DNA from: Chytridium lagenaria
Lineage: Eukaryota > Chytridiomycota > Chytridiomycetes > Chytridiales > Chytridiaceae
Length of the DNA stretch: 64,000 bases
Assembly (NCBI GenBank): GCA_025449115.1
Contig: JAHLKC010000102.1
Span: 79,969-143,968, forward strand
Direction of reading: 5' to 3'
Shown here: positions 42,219 through 52,879 of the stretch, piece by piece
How positions within the stretch are numbered: position 1 is the stretch's first letter
How the letters are laid out: each line of letters starts with the position of its first letter
Position numbers and translations under genes: made by a program
Notes under the pieces: model-generated
Seen by the model: only the letters and a program-made list of their open reading frames with translations
The model's database searches: none
What the model was told of the DNA's origin: nothing

Positions 42219-43911
42219 TGCCCGAAAACGTTAATCTTCTTCCCCGTTACCAAAGCATTAAACCCTGTGTAAGTGCAATTAAAGTTAAAAGGAATCTTAA
42301 GTGAATTAATTATGAACGCACTGTAAGCTCAAAGGGAATGGGCTGGGAATGAAAAGAAAGTTCTCTGGAACAAGTAGAAAAAAGATGAGAAATGAAAACC
42401 TCTGTATAAAAGAGGGATGGAAACCAATGGTTGCATTCCTCATATGCTATCGTAGATTTAGAAAGCGTACCATCCGCCACCTCCTATTATGGCTGAAGAT
42501 AGGGGATAGCGAGAGAGGAGCCTCGACAACGAAGGAGTGATTTCGCCCTGCAGCTTGGTAAGGTTGATGCGCACGTCTAGTATGGAAAGGTGGGGCAACT
42601 TATAGGCCCTGCACCGTAATCGCACAGTATCGGAGATTCAGGTTGAGAAACCAAGCTGATGCAGCAAAATGAGACAGCGTCAATTACCCCAGGTACAGAG
42701 ATACTGCGAAAAACAGGCAAAGTAAAACAGGTATGAATTAGCTCACCTCAGCGTCAAGGAAAGATTGAATGTTTAGAGAGAGTCTCTCGTTTTAATTTTT
42801 TAAACGTTTCTTTGATCTGAATGCGATGGTTGATGTTTACTGTGATGGAACAGACGGGGGGTGGTGATTGAGTGGAGAGTGTGTTCTTTCTAGTGGAGTT
42901 ATCAAACCGATATCTTGGGAAGTTGAAACCCAGTGGAAATCAATCTCACCAAAGCTTATTTTTTGAATTTTTTCATGTAATATTCGAGTGATTGATGAAT
43001 ATTCCTGTATGACCGTTATTGGACATTTGTTGGCGACATTTTCATTAATTTCAACAGATCAGCTAACGGCAAACGCAAAGTGATCCTGGCGCCCAGTTAA
43101 TCCTTGGAACTCCCAAAATTCTTTCTGTGATAAAAAAAGTTCTCCGCGTCTATGAAGAACTCCGTCCAGCTGATTCAAACTCTAAAATAGCTTAATCAAG
43201 ATGGTTTGTTTTATTATTATTTTTCTATTTGTAAAGAAGGAGTAAAAAAACAACAGAATTGAGTCTTTCACCTCCAGATGCCTTGCGCCCTTACTAGCGG
43301 CCATTTTTTCGTCTCGCCATAAAATGCTATGAAACGTTTGGTTGCCTGGTGTCTGATTTAGATGCCCACCACGCATTGTCCACTATCGGAATAACGTTTT
43401 TTCCAGCCCAAATTCAAACACATCCCCTAGAGATCTACACAACAGCCCCCCGCCGGCAGTCTCACCCCCTCATCTCCCCAAATCTAACCACCAATAAGTC
43501 CACCAACAGCTCGAGCTCATCTCATCACAAGTGTACGAGAGATTTCCGGTGCATCCCCTTTGTTGATCTGTGGTAACTACTGATAATTTCCACTCCGACA
43601 TTATGAAAAAACGGTTGGAGGCGCGCAAGCAGCGAGAGGCGGAAAAGCTGTCAATAAAAGTACCGGAAAGAGAACGAGAGAGTTTGAATTTAAGCATCTG
43701 ATCTTTGCTTTACGGTTTTGTTGAGGGGGGATAGCAAAAGCGCTTTGTAAGGTCCAACTTGGGTGGTTTTCGTCACAAACAGCATCTGCGAACGCTGCTT
43801 ATCATCACTGCTACAAGTACCCTATAATCCTCGTGTTATATTTATTCATTTTTCTACATTCCTTTCCACGGAGCACCGCGATCGATCGTCCACTGCATCG
43901 CAGCAATTAAG
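42219..43911. other. Shared promoter region of two divergent GATA genes
   Basis: 1.7 kb without a convincing gene. It separates the start of GATA copy 1 (minus) from GATA copy 2 (plus), so it must contain both promoters. Two GATC palindromes flank the start of copy 2 (CGATCGATCG near 43881), but no regulatory site can be proved by eye. Confidence 0.55.
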
Positions 43912-45278
43912 ATGAGCAGTTCACACCAACCGTTCTATCCTCCGCAGCAAACTTTAATACCACCACCACCCGTTACAAGTAGACCCTCCTTCTCCGAATA
44001 TCCGTTTCCACATCCTAACCTTGGATTCACCCCATCCCACCCGTACCCCAAACCTCCTACAACCCTGCCATCACAAATCATGCCCATTATCACCATTATC
44101 ACCAACACACACCTCCACCCACAACAGAACCCAACCATGCTCTCACATCCATGATCAAGCAAGAACCCAGCCTCCAATTCCCCCAAGATTACAATCATCC
44201 TCATCACCAACCAAAACACGCAAAAGACCACACCTACTCCCTTACCCACCCACCAACCCTTCCATCTCTCTCTAAATACCTGGACCATCTCCCTCAAGCC
44301 GCCCCTGCCATGCCGGGAACCGCATACCCCTATCCCTTTCATACCGCCCAATACCATCCCTCACGGTCATACCCTTACCCGGTTCCTGAACCCAACATCC
44401 GTCCTCAACGTGTCACCCCAGCAAAAAGTGACTACATTAAACGAGAGGACGCCTACCCCACCCCAACACACAATTATCAAAAGCCCTCACAAGTTCCCGT
44501 CGATTCAGGAGTTGAATCCCGTGCCAAAAAAATCACAGTCGTAAGTCCTATCTCCAGCCCCCCACCTGATTTAGAGGTTGTAGATTATAGAAAAGTCCGC
44601 GTTTGTGGTGGAGAGTATCGCTGAGATGAGGAAATATCTGAGTCACGGATATTTAGATGAATACACGAAACGCGCTTTAAATAACGTGGAGGAAACAGCT
44701 ACCTCCATTCATCGCGCATCCAAGATTTGGAGCATATGGGGGATACCCGAAAAAGCAGGTAAGGTGTCAACTTTTATCCAAAAGTTTGTTTTGCAAACGG
44801 CATCCCTTGCAACGTTCTCACCCTATCAGCAGGGCTCTGCGTCTGATACTGAAGCCATGATTGATCCCGTTGCGGAATGGCGCGAAAAGAGGGTTCGTTC
44901 AGACCCCCACCCCCCTTCTTCAATGTATTGATATGGTTAAACAGCTCCTTCGGCTTGCCGCTCCTGCAAGATGTTCCTCATGCGGGGCTACCAAGACCCC
45001 TGAATGGCGACGCGGACCGAACGGTCCTAGAACTTTATGCAATGTAAGCCATGTGTATGAGAGGCATGAATTCATGTTATTTTTCTTTTGTGTAGGCTTG
45101 TGGACTTACTTATGCGAAAAGTCGACGTCGACGGTCAGAGGTTGTGAAGGTGCCGCCTGCTGAGACTGTGATGGGAGTGTTAGGGAAATCAGTGGATGTG
45201 AAGAGTGTTAAAGAAGAGATTGCTGAGGTGTCGACGTTTGACGATTTTCTGCAGTCGTCAGGGGTTGACAAGGGGTAG
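43912..45278 (+). CDS. GATA-type (white-collar class) zinc-finger transcription factor, copy 2
   Basis: Start MSSSHQPFYPPQQTL at 43912, after a 5' region without ORF. The N-terminal half is Pro/His/Tyr-rich with frame breaks near 44090-44150. A conserved-looking middle follows (IAEMRKYLSHGYLDEYTKRA, then NNVEETATSIHRA), then AEWREKR. An intron (about 44893-44939) precedes the finger. The finger, [20 protein letters not shown] then TLCN and ACGLTYAKSRRRR, has C-X2-C-X18-C-X2-C spacing. A second intron (45043-45096) splits it exactly between LCN and ACG. The protein ends DDFLQSSGVDKG with stop at 45276-45278. The middle segment resembles the helix before the finger in copies 1 and 3, suggesting a shared dimerisation region (inference). 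The target genes are unknown. Confidence 0.85.
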
Positions 45279-48200
45279 GGAATGAAGACATTCGGGAAAT
45301 TGTGAGATGATTCGTGAACCTTTTGGTTTTTGCTGATGTATATATATTTTTTGTACAAATTACCATTCGTCACATTCGTAAATGAATCTTTTGGAATCAT
45401 GATTTGGTATCGTCCCCTTTTTCTTCTGGTTTACAAGGTGCCATCTTGTTGGTATACATAGGCTCACATGAAGAAAAATATATAATAATCCCTTAGTTTG
45501 TTCGTTGAAGTCGTTTATATCTTAATCTGTGTAAAGACCATATGAATGGCATTACAACGCCAGCGAAAGGTAAAAAAAACTGTTTGTTTTAGAGCAATTT
45601 GCAGTGATGCCGTTTGTTTTAACAACTCTAAACCTTAACTTAAACATAATACAAAAATTCATTCTTGATAACAAGCAGTCAACTCAAAGGAATTACACAC
45701 ATCCACGCTCTTATTAAACATAATGTAAATATGTACAGTTTTTTATTATAGTATATTTTATCTATTATACCCTTTCGAGATAACTAGACTAGAATGTAGT
45801 ATAAAGAAAACGATCCCATAAAAGTCTCTCACCATCCTCCCTAAACCTAACCACTTTACCGTACTAGATCCCGGCTTCTACCACGTCCAAATCCATATTC
45901 TCCATTAAAAGAAGTTTAAAAACGGTTTCCAGCCAACCCCCTCCACCCTCCCTAAAAAGTTGAGAAATAATATAGAATCCACGTAATAAGCCTGGACAAA
46001 ACAGGACCCCTAAGACCGTCATCTTTTTACCTCCTCACGGGCCCATCCACTGCGATAGACTCGACGTTTAACATAAAGATCCTGACAAAAAACCCATTGA
46101 TAGTCTTGTCACCACATCGTCAACACTTCGAAAACCCTCCGTTCGCTCTTCTTGTCATTCTCACAAAACACGTTCCTCGATTCTCATCGTCGTCTCCAAA
46201 ATAAAATGGTCGACCATCCCCTCGTCAGCTTTTTCGTGGAGGGTTTAAATTCTTGAGCCTATTGAAAATACAAAGCTTGGAATGTAGTTAAAACAAGTGT
46301 GGATCAGTTTTATTTACTTGTTAAAACCCATCACGATTAAGCAACATCTCCCTTCACTTACCGGGTATGAACACATTCAGGTACCACACACTTTCGCAAT
46401 ACCTCCAGCCGTTCCCGTAAATAATGAGTTGATGATACAATTCCCAAACGAGCTTTGACGGAAAGTGATATCCTACTCGACGACCAAAATGGACTGCATA
46501 GGAAGATTGACAGTCGCGTCAGTGAGGAGAAAGGCCAAGTGTAGGACATCTTCCTTTCCTCGACCCGCCAACCACGGTCACACCGGACGCTAAAAAGCCA
46601 TCCTGAAGCCACGTTGTAACGATTCACCTGCCAAAAAAAAAATAATCAAATATTAATACTGCGTTCTACAATATCTTTTTCTGCGAACAAAAAAAAATCA
46701 CTCGTTCTTACAGCCTCTCGTGCCAGCATCCGCAGCCAGGTCCTCGGTATTCTTTCACCCCAGATACTCGTTATTCTTGTCACAACAATCACAGGATAAA
46801 AATTGATCAAAATACTTATCTCAACTACCCTTTTTTCTTCTCTCCACTACCTGTCCGCTCGGTCTTGTCGTCGCAACTTTCTTCACAACGCTTCCACACT
46901 ATACAGCAAAGGTATAAGTCGAAAATCCCCGCGTTGTCTCTCGGCACCCCGCCATTCTCTACAGAACGATGCTACAACGAGAAAGAACGATCCACACCGA
47001 TGCTCTCTATTGTCCCGTCTTTCGTGTATAGACAATGTCACCTCTCAACTCCTCGTTATTCTCTTTCACAGCTGTTCCACGCTAAAAGATTCAAGTTTAA
47101 CAACAAGAACATCGTTACGAAAACCCACTGTCCACTTTTTTTCCTATTATCCCAATCGTCAAATGACCTAATATCCTCGTCAAAACGCTGAACGTCACCA
47201 AAGATAATCAAAAAATCGCCCCCTCTCTCTCCTCTATAACGTCGACCCTTGTCCGCTCCCGCTATAAGGTTATTCTCTTTACATATTCTGCCATGATGAG
47301 AAATGATCATAGACGGGATTCAAAATACCTTTTAGTTTTTTCTTTTTCTTCCTCAGGAGAACTAGTCATTGTCCGCCCTTTGTTTCCTCATAGTTTCCCA
47401 AAGACTTGTTATTTCCTACACGATGAGAACCTACGGCGTTAAAGACGTACAAACGCGCAAAGAACATCTTAACATTCTTTTTTCTCTCTCTGCCCTTTAT
47501 AGAAATACAAACCTTTTTATAGATCTCTCGATAGCTCTATAGCTCTGCCCATGATCAACGAGTAAAGCAAACATTACATCATTGAAGAAACACTTTTCTC
47601 TCTCTCTCTTTACTTATCTCCGTTAAAACAAAGCAAACTCCTCGTTTATCTTATATTTCTAAAGTCTTTTGAATTGGGTGTTTTCTTGCAAAGTGACATC
47701 TGATGCAAGGTGACAAGAGACCGCACTTTGGACCTGATGGGCAGTAAATATTTCTTTTGGGTGGAAAGAGTACCGCTCCCGTCTGTTTCAAAAAAGAATT
47801 CGTGGGCTTAAATATTCAAATATCATGACCTTGATTCTAATTGGCTAACTATTGCGACAGAACGAGAAAGGAGGAAACATGGGAGAGAAACAGAGGAGGA
47901 GAAGAGGAAGAGATTGTTGATCTTATTTTAGTTCTTAGGAATTTATTATAGTGAAAAGCCCTTCCGTTTATTTTCATTTTTATATTTGATTTTAAATTTT
48001 TATACGTGATACGATCTTTTTATTTGCCTATTTTCGGACTATTATCATCGGAGTTTTAACCAAAATACGAGGGTTATAACTTGGAACCAATTCATTGGTT
48101 AGTCAGTCTGTCTTGGGGACCAATTTGAGGGGTTCACGGCAGAACGTTCTCTTAATTAAAATCTACTTGCATAACCCTAAATGCTCGGTCGGATTTTTCA

Positions 48201-49405
48201 AGATTATAAAAATTGCAATAAGGAAGTGATAAAGATGCCCTGTTCCGGTTCGGCAAATAAAGTTTACACAAAGAATAAACCAGCCTCTTGTTATTGACAT
48301 TATAAATATATTATTATATGAGCCAGGGGCCAGTTAAACCTGTGATCAGGGGCTTAGACCCCCAACCGATTGAGATCGGGGGTCAGTTTATTATGAATGA
48401 TCATAATGTTAATCAGTCAAATTGAGAAATGCATATAAATTTGCATGGATCAAGCCATGGAGTATTATTAAATAAGAATAAAAATAAAATAATTATTGGA
48501 TCTCGGAGTACGGAACTCATGATGACATGCGTCATTGTCAGTCATGATTAAATCCAATAAATAAATAATATGATATTTAAATACATTAATTAAATTAAAG
48601 AAGAAAAAAGCAAAAAAATAACAAAGAAAAGCAAAAAAGAAAAATGAAATAAAATGTAAAATCTCCATCTATTATTTAAAAAGTTAAAAAAAAAAAGTAA
48701 AATTAATTCACTCATTAATTAACTAAGAAACCAACTGTTGTTTCTTTTTCTTTTTTTGATCTTGATGAACGATGAAATGATAATTTAAACAAGAACCGAT
48801 TTTTAATTAGTATGTAAATACTGAGGCTACGATATACTACTGGACCCGGAATAAGCAATAAAAAAGTATGTAAATTCATTCAGACCATCATCCACCATCA
48901 GACCCATCTGCAACCCATCACATCCATCAACCCATCACATCCATCTCTCCCTCATCCTCATCCATCTCAACCCCCCTCATCCAACCAACCCCTCATCCAT
49001 CCATCCCCCATCGCCATTCTCATCTTTACAAGAAACCATCCCTGCATTTCCTTTTTTTAAATTCGGTTTCTATAGCCTTTTTTTTTTTTTTTTTTTTTTT
49101 GTGGTTTGTGATATATTTATTATTATTTCTTTCTTTCTTTCTTTCTTCCTTCTTTTTTTTTATTATAAAGTGTGTTATCTTTTGGGGTACTTTGATGGCC
49201 GTTGCTGAAATACGATGACGGCCTCCTTACGTCTCGAGCGAGTCGTCAAACACATCATACATACTATCTTCTGTCTCTGCTGAACCCTTTAACAACTGTC
49301 AGATCCACTTTTCTTCCATCCCTCTTCTAACCTCGACAATTCTTTCCTCTCCTTCATCCTCCCGTCCCCCCACCCCACGTTCCCATTCAACTGCAGACAG
49401 CAATC
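45279..49405. other. 4.1-kb gene-poor stretch
   Basis: Read in six frames; no ORF shows conserved protein text. The segment 47900-48860 is AT-rich with many short palindromic runs. 48890-49010 is a CCATC-type microsatellite region. A T tract of 23 occupies 49078-49100, followed by (CTTT)n near 49128-49150. The last 300 bp carries the promoter and 5' leader of GATA copy 3. A long-noncoding transcript or a large upstream regulatory region is possible but unsupported. Confidence 0.5.
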
Positions 49406-51932
49406 ATGAATCCCGACTTTAGCAGTAAGTACTTTGCATCTTCTTTTTCTTTTATTTCCCTTCAAACATAGATGTTTGGAAGTCATCACCACCGGGCGGA
49501 AAATATAATAAAATAAAATAAATAACCAAACTCTTACGCAAAGGAACCCCATCCACATCATCCCAACAACCCCCATCCCGTCTCATCTCCACAACTTCGC
49601 AAAACTCCACCCCAAGCCTTCTCTCCTCCGACGCACGATTTCAACCCCCATCAGGAGATCAACGCTACCCCTCTTCCTCCACCTTCCCATCCTCAGACCC
49701 TCGTTACCTGCACCCTACCCAGGACACCCGCTTCCAACCTTCAATAGACTCTCGCTACCCCTCCCAACCGCCCTGGTACCCTGACACCCGCTACCCATCC
49801 TATCCTAACCCACCGAACACCGACCACCCACCACCGCAACCCGACTCCGCACCACCACCACCCCCCCACTGGCATCCTCACCCTGACCGTTCTTACAATT
49901 ACTCCTACGGCAACCCCAAAAAACCCGACTATCCCCCCCTCATCGACATCCTGGTGCGTATTACCCTTACCCCCCTCCACCTCCACCACCAACCTATTAC
50001 ACGGGTGGATACAACCCTTACTATCGTCCATATACCGTCACAAGATTCACCGACGCGCGCGTGCGAAGCCGCTCTGATCCCCCTGTATGCGATGGCGTAA
50101 CGAGACCATGGGGTGTCGAGTCCGTGTCGTTGCACCAAGGAAACTTGGGGAAAAGAAAGTTTGGGGAGGAGGATGCAGAGAGGAGTGGGGAGGAAGGGAG
50201 GACCGTGGTGGAGGAAGGGAATGGGGATGAAGTGACGGTGAAGAGGGAGGTATCGGCGGTTACTGCGACGGATGGGGAGAATAAGGTTGAAGCAACGGAT
50301 CCGACGTCACCTTCTAAACAACGTGAGTGGATAGTGCAGCTTTTTTACTTCTTTATGGAGAAAAGTGTCCCTAAATTATAATTAATTAATCTAAATGCCC
50401 TTTTTCTTATTTTTTACTTTTTGTTTTTTTCTGGTTCGCAGGAGCATCGTCTAAACCCGATGACGATGTTGATGAACCTCGAAAAACGGGGATTGATCTT
50501 GATCGCCTCAACATGTCCACGGAACCCATTCCACGGAAACCGATACCGATTGAATTGGTTTGTCCCATTCCCAACTTTTTCAATTCTTCCACGGGTTTTT
50601 TTCTAAAGATTTTATTTTTTACCCCCCCTGGCAGTTGATGCAACAATCCACCCTTGTCTCTGAGAGTATTGAACGATTGAAAAGTTGTTTGGGGGGACGG
50701 GAGGAGACGGAGGTTGTGACGGCGTTGATGCAGATGGAGCAGGCTGCTAATGCGATTCAGGGAGCTTTGAGGGAGGTTGAGGAGGGAGGGGAATGGAAGG
50801 TAAAGGGTTTTTTTTATCATTATTTTTGATTTGTTTGGCGGGTTCTTTTGTTTTGTTATCCTTTCCTTTTTTTTATTTTCTTTTATTTTCTTTCCTTTCT
50901 TTATTTTCTTTCCTTCTTCTTTCTTTTTCTTTTTCGGTTGATGGTTTCTTTACGGAGAGAGTATTTACCAGACCTAATTTCTTATCCGTTTTCTGTTAAT
51001 TGCGATGGGCATTGGATACGAGTTTTCCTTTTGCTTTTTTTTAAAAAAAAGAGTTAAGAGGCGAGTTGGGTTGACACATTTTCTTTTTTTTTTTGGTTGC
51101 GTTCAGATGGAATCTCCGACAAGGAATGGGGATGATACGAGGAGGCTGTCAATGGACGGTGAAGATCCTGTAGCCTCATGGAGAAAGAAAAGGGTGAGTC
51201 CTAAACTTTGCAGTTGGATTCCTTCCCCCCACTTCCCCTTTTGTTTTATCATATGTAATGGATTCCCTTGAATTACTTCTACTCTATCATCTTCCATCAA
51301 ATGCTTCACATTTTACTTCTCGCATGGGCTTACTCTGTTTACAAATTTATAACTTGTCTAGATTGAACGTTTCGCGCCACCTCAACAATGTTCATCGTGC
51401 GGTGCAACACGAACACCTGAATGGCGACGAGGACCTAATGGACCCAGGACGTTATGCAATGTAAACATCCCTTTTTCCCTCTTTCTTCCCCCCTTTTTTC
51501 TAAAAGAAAATGAGAGCGCGTTTGGGAATCCCATCACCCCCGCTAAATGAGAGCGCGTTTCGAAATCCCACCTACCCGCAACCAACCCCGCCCCCTTTTT
51601 TTTTATCCCTTGTTTTTGCGTAAAGAAATCCTTTAACCCATTTTTAATCTTAGGCTTGTGGATTGATATTTGCGAAAATCCAGCGGTTGCAGAGGAGTGG
51701 GTCGAATGCGACGGGGAGGAAGGGGAAGGAGAGAAAGGGGAGAAAGGGGAGAATGGAAAGGCGGAGAAGGGGGAGAAGGAGAAAAGTAGGGGGTTTAAAG
51801 ATGAGAAGTGGGGGGCTGTTTTGTTTATTATTATATATTGAGAATGGGAGAGGGCGGAGACTTTTAACAATAAAATGGGTTTGGCGTTACTTGGGGAACG
51901 TTCGCGATGGTGATGAGAATGCCATAGTATAA
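49406..51932 (+). CDS. GATA-type (white-collar class) zinc-finger transcription factor, copy 3
   Basis: A tiny first exon starts at ATG 49406 (MNPDFS, donor GTAAGT). A long exon (about 49525-50321) follows, with Pro/Tyr-rich text in which Asp-X-Arg-Tyr/Phe recurs (DARFQPP, DPRYLHP, DTRFQP, DSRYPS, DTRYPS) and a frame break near 49950. Later exons encode DDDVDEPRKTGIDLDRLNMS, a helical segment (STLVSESIERLKSCLGGREE) and PVASWRKKR. The finger reads [20 protein letters not shown], then TLCN and ACGLIFAKIQR. Introns sit just after WRKKR (51196-51360) and between LCN and ACG (51462-51654), the same two positions as in copy 2. The tail is highly basic (GRKGKERKGRKGRMERRRRG) and the end at 51932 is tentative. 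Copies 2 and 3 are most simply tandem duplicates. Confidence 0.82.
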
Positions 51933-52879
51933 TTATAATGGAGATATTTATATATCTGTGGTAAAAGAATAAATGCATCTGGGGTACATGTAAATAGACA
52001 TGTCCGTCAACACCCCCTCGACCAAGTTAAGCATGAATGGCAGTGCTGATGAAAACATATTTTTTAGCACTATTACATCATGGATGTATTTAAAAGCGAA
52101 CTTTTTGCCGACCACCATTAGCCATGAAGCAACACACCTGGTGAAACCGTAGAATCAGTATCGTCGTCTCTTTCTTCCGGAAACAAAGTGATCGTTATGG
52201 CCAATACCTCGGTAAAAGATTTTCTTGTCATTACCCCAATGGCGATTGCAGTGCACCGTAATCCAAACGTTAATTTTTTTTGTGCACTGTTTTGATGCCC
52301 GTCACGCGTCTTGTCGACTTCATCATCACTTACAATGACGACGGATACGATTACGGTCATTCTCGCCATCGTCATGGTGGTGTCTTCAAGGGATAATCAC
52401 TTTTATTTTGGTTTAAGTTTCCTTTTCTTCTTCATTTGACATTTTGAGATACACACTTCACACAAAGTGATGCTATATAAAAGTATATTCAATCAATCTT
52501 ACGTTAATATACTCAAATGAATTGCTTAGGCTCCATCATGCCATTTTTTTGCTTTTCGCTTTTTGCTCCTGAATCCGGTTATGGATGGCTAAGCTGGACA
52601 AAGGAGGAGATATCTTGCCCAATATAAATAAAACAAGACATAGCTAACTTGTACTATTGCAGTTTTTTTGTGGATAAGATAGTGAAAAACTAACGTGGAA
52701 AGCATAAATCTTCTGTCATTCAGGCATTATTAAAGTTGGCGGAAAGAGAACGTAAAGAAAGGATGGATAAGTAAAGACCAGTGTAAAGAGCATTCTCTAA
52801 ACCAAGGATCAAGAATATGGAAGTAGGTGCAACACAACATGTTCAGGGGGAAATAAAAAAAGAACTAAATGCCAATGGA
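51933..52879. other. Intergenic spacer between convergent GATA copy 3 and dehydrogenase genes
   Basis: No coding evidence. A minus-strand ORF at 52118-52375 has no recognisable motif. Both flanking genes end here, so this is 3' flank for both. Confidence 0.5.

Noticed and set aside
46803..47310. Overlapping Ser-rich ORFs on both strands
   Set aside because: Low-complexity composition, no conserved motif and no convincing splice partners.
48320..48385. Nested GACCCCC/GGGGGTC hairpin, considered as a tRNA or other RNA gene
   Set aside because: No tRNA cloverleaf, no T-loop consensus, and the stems are short and bulged.
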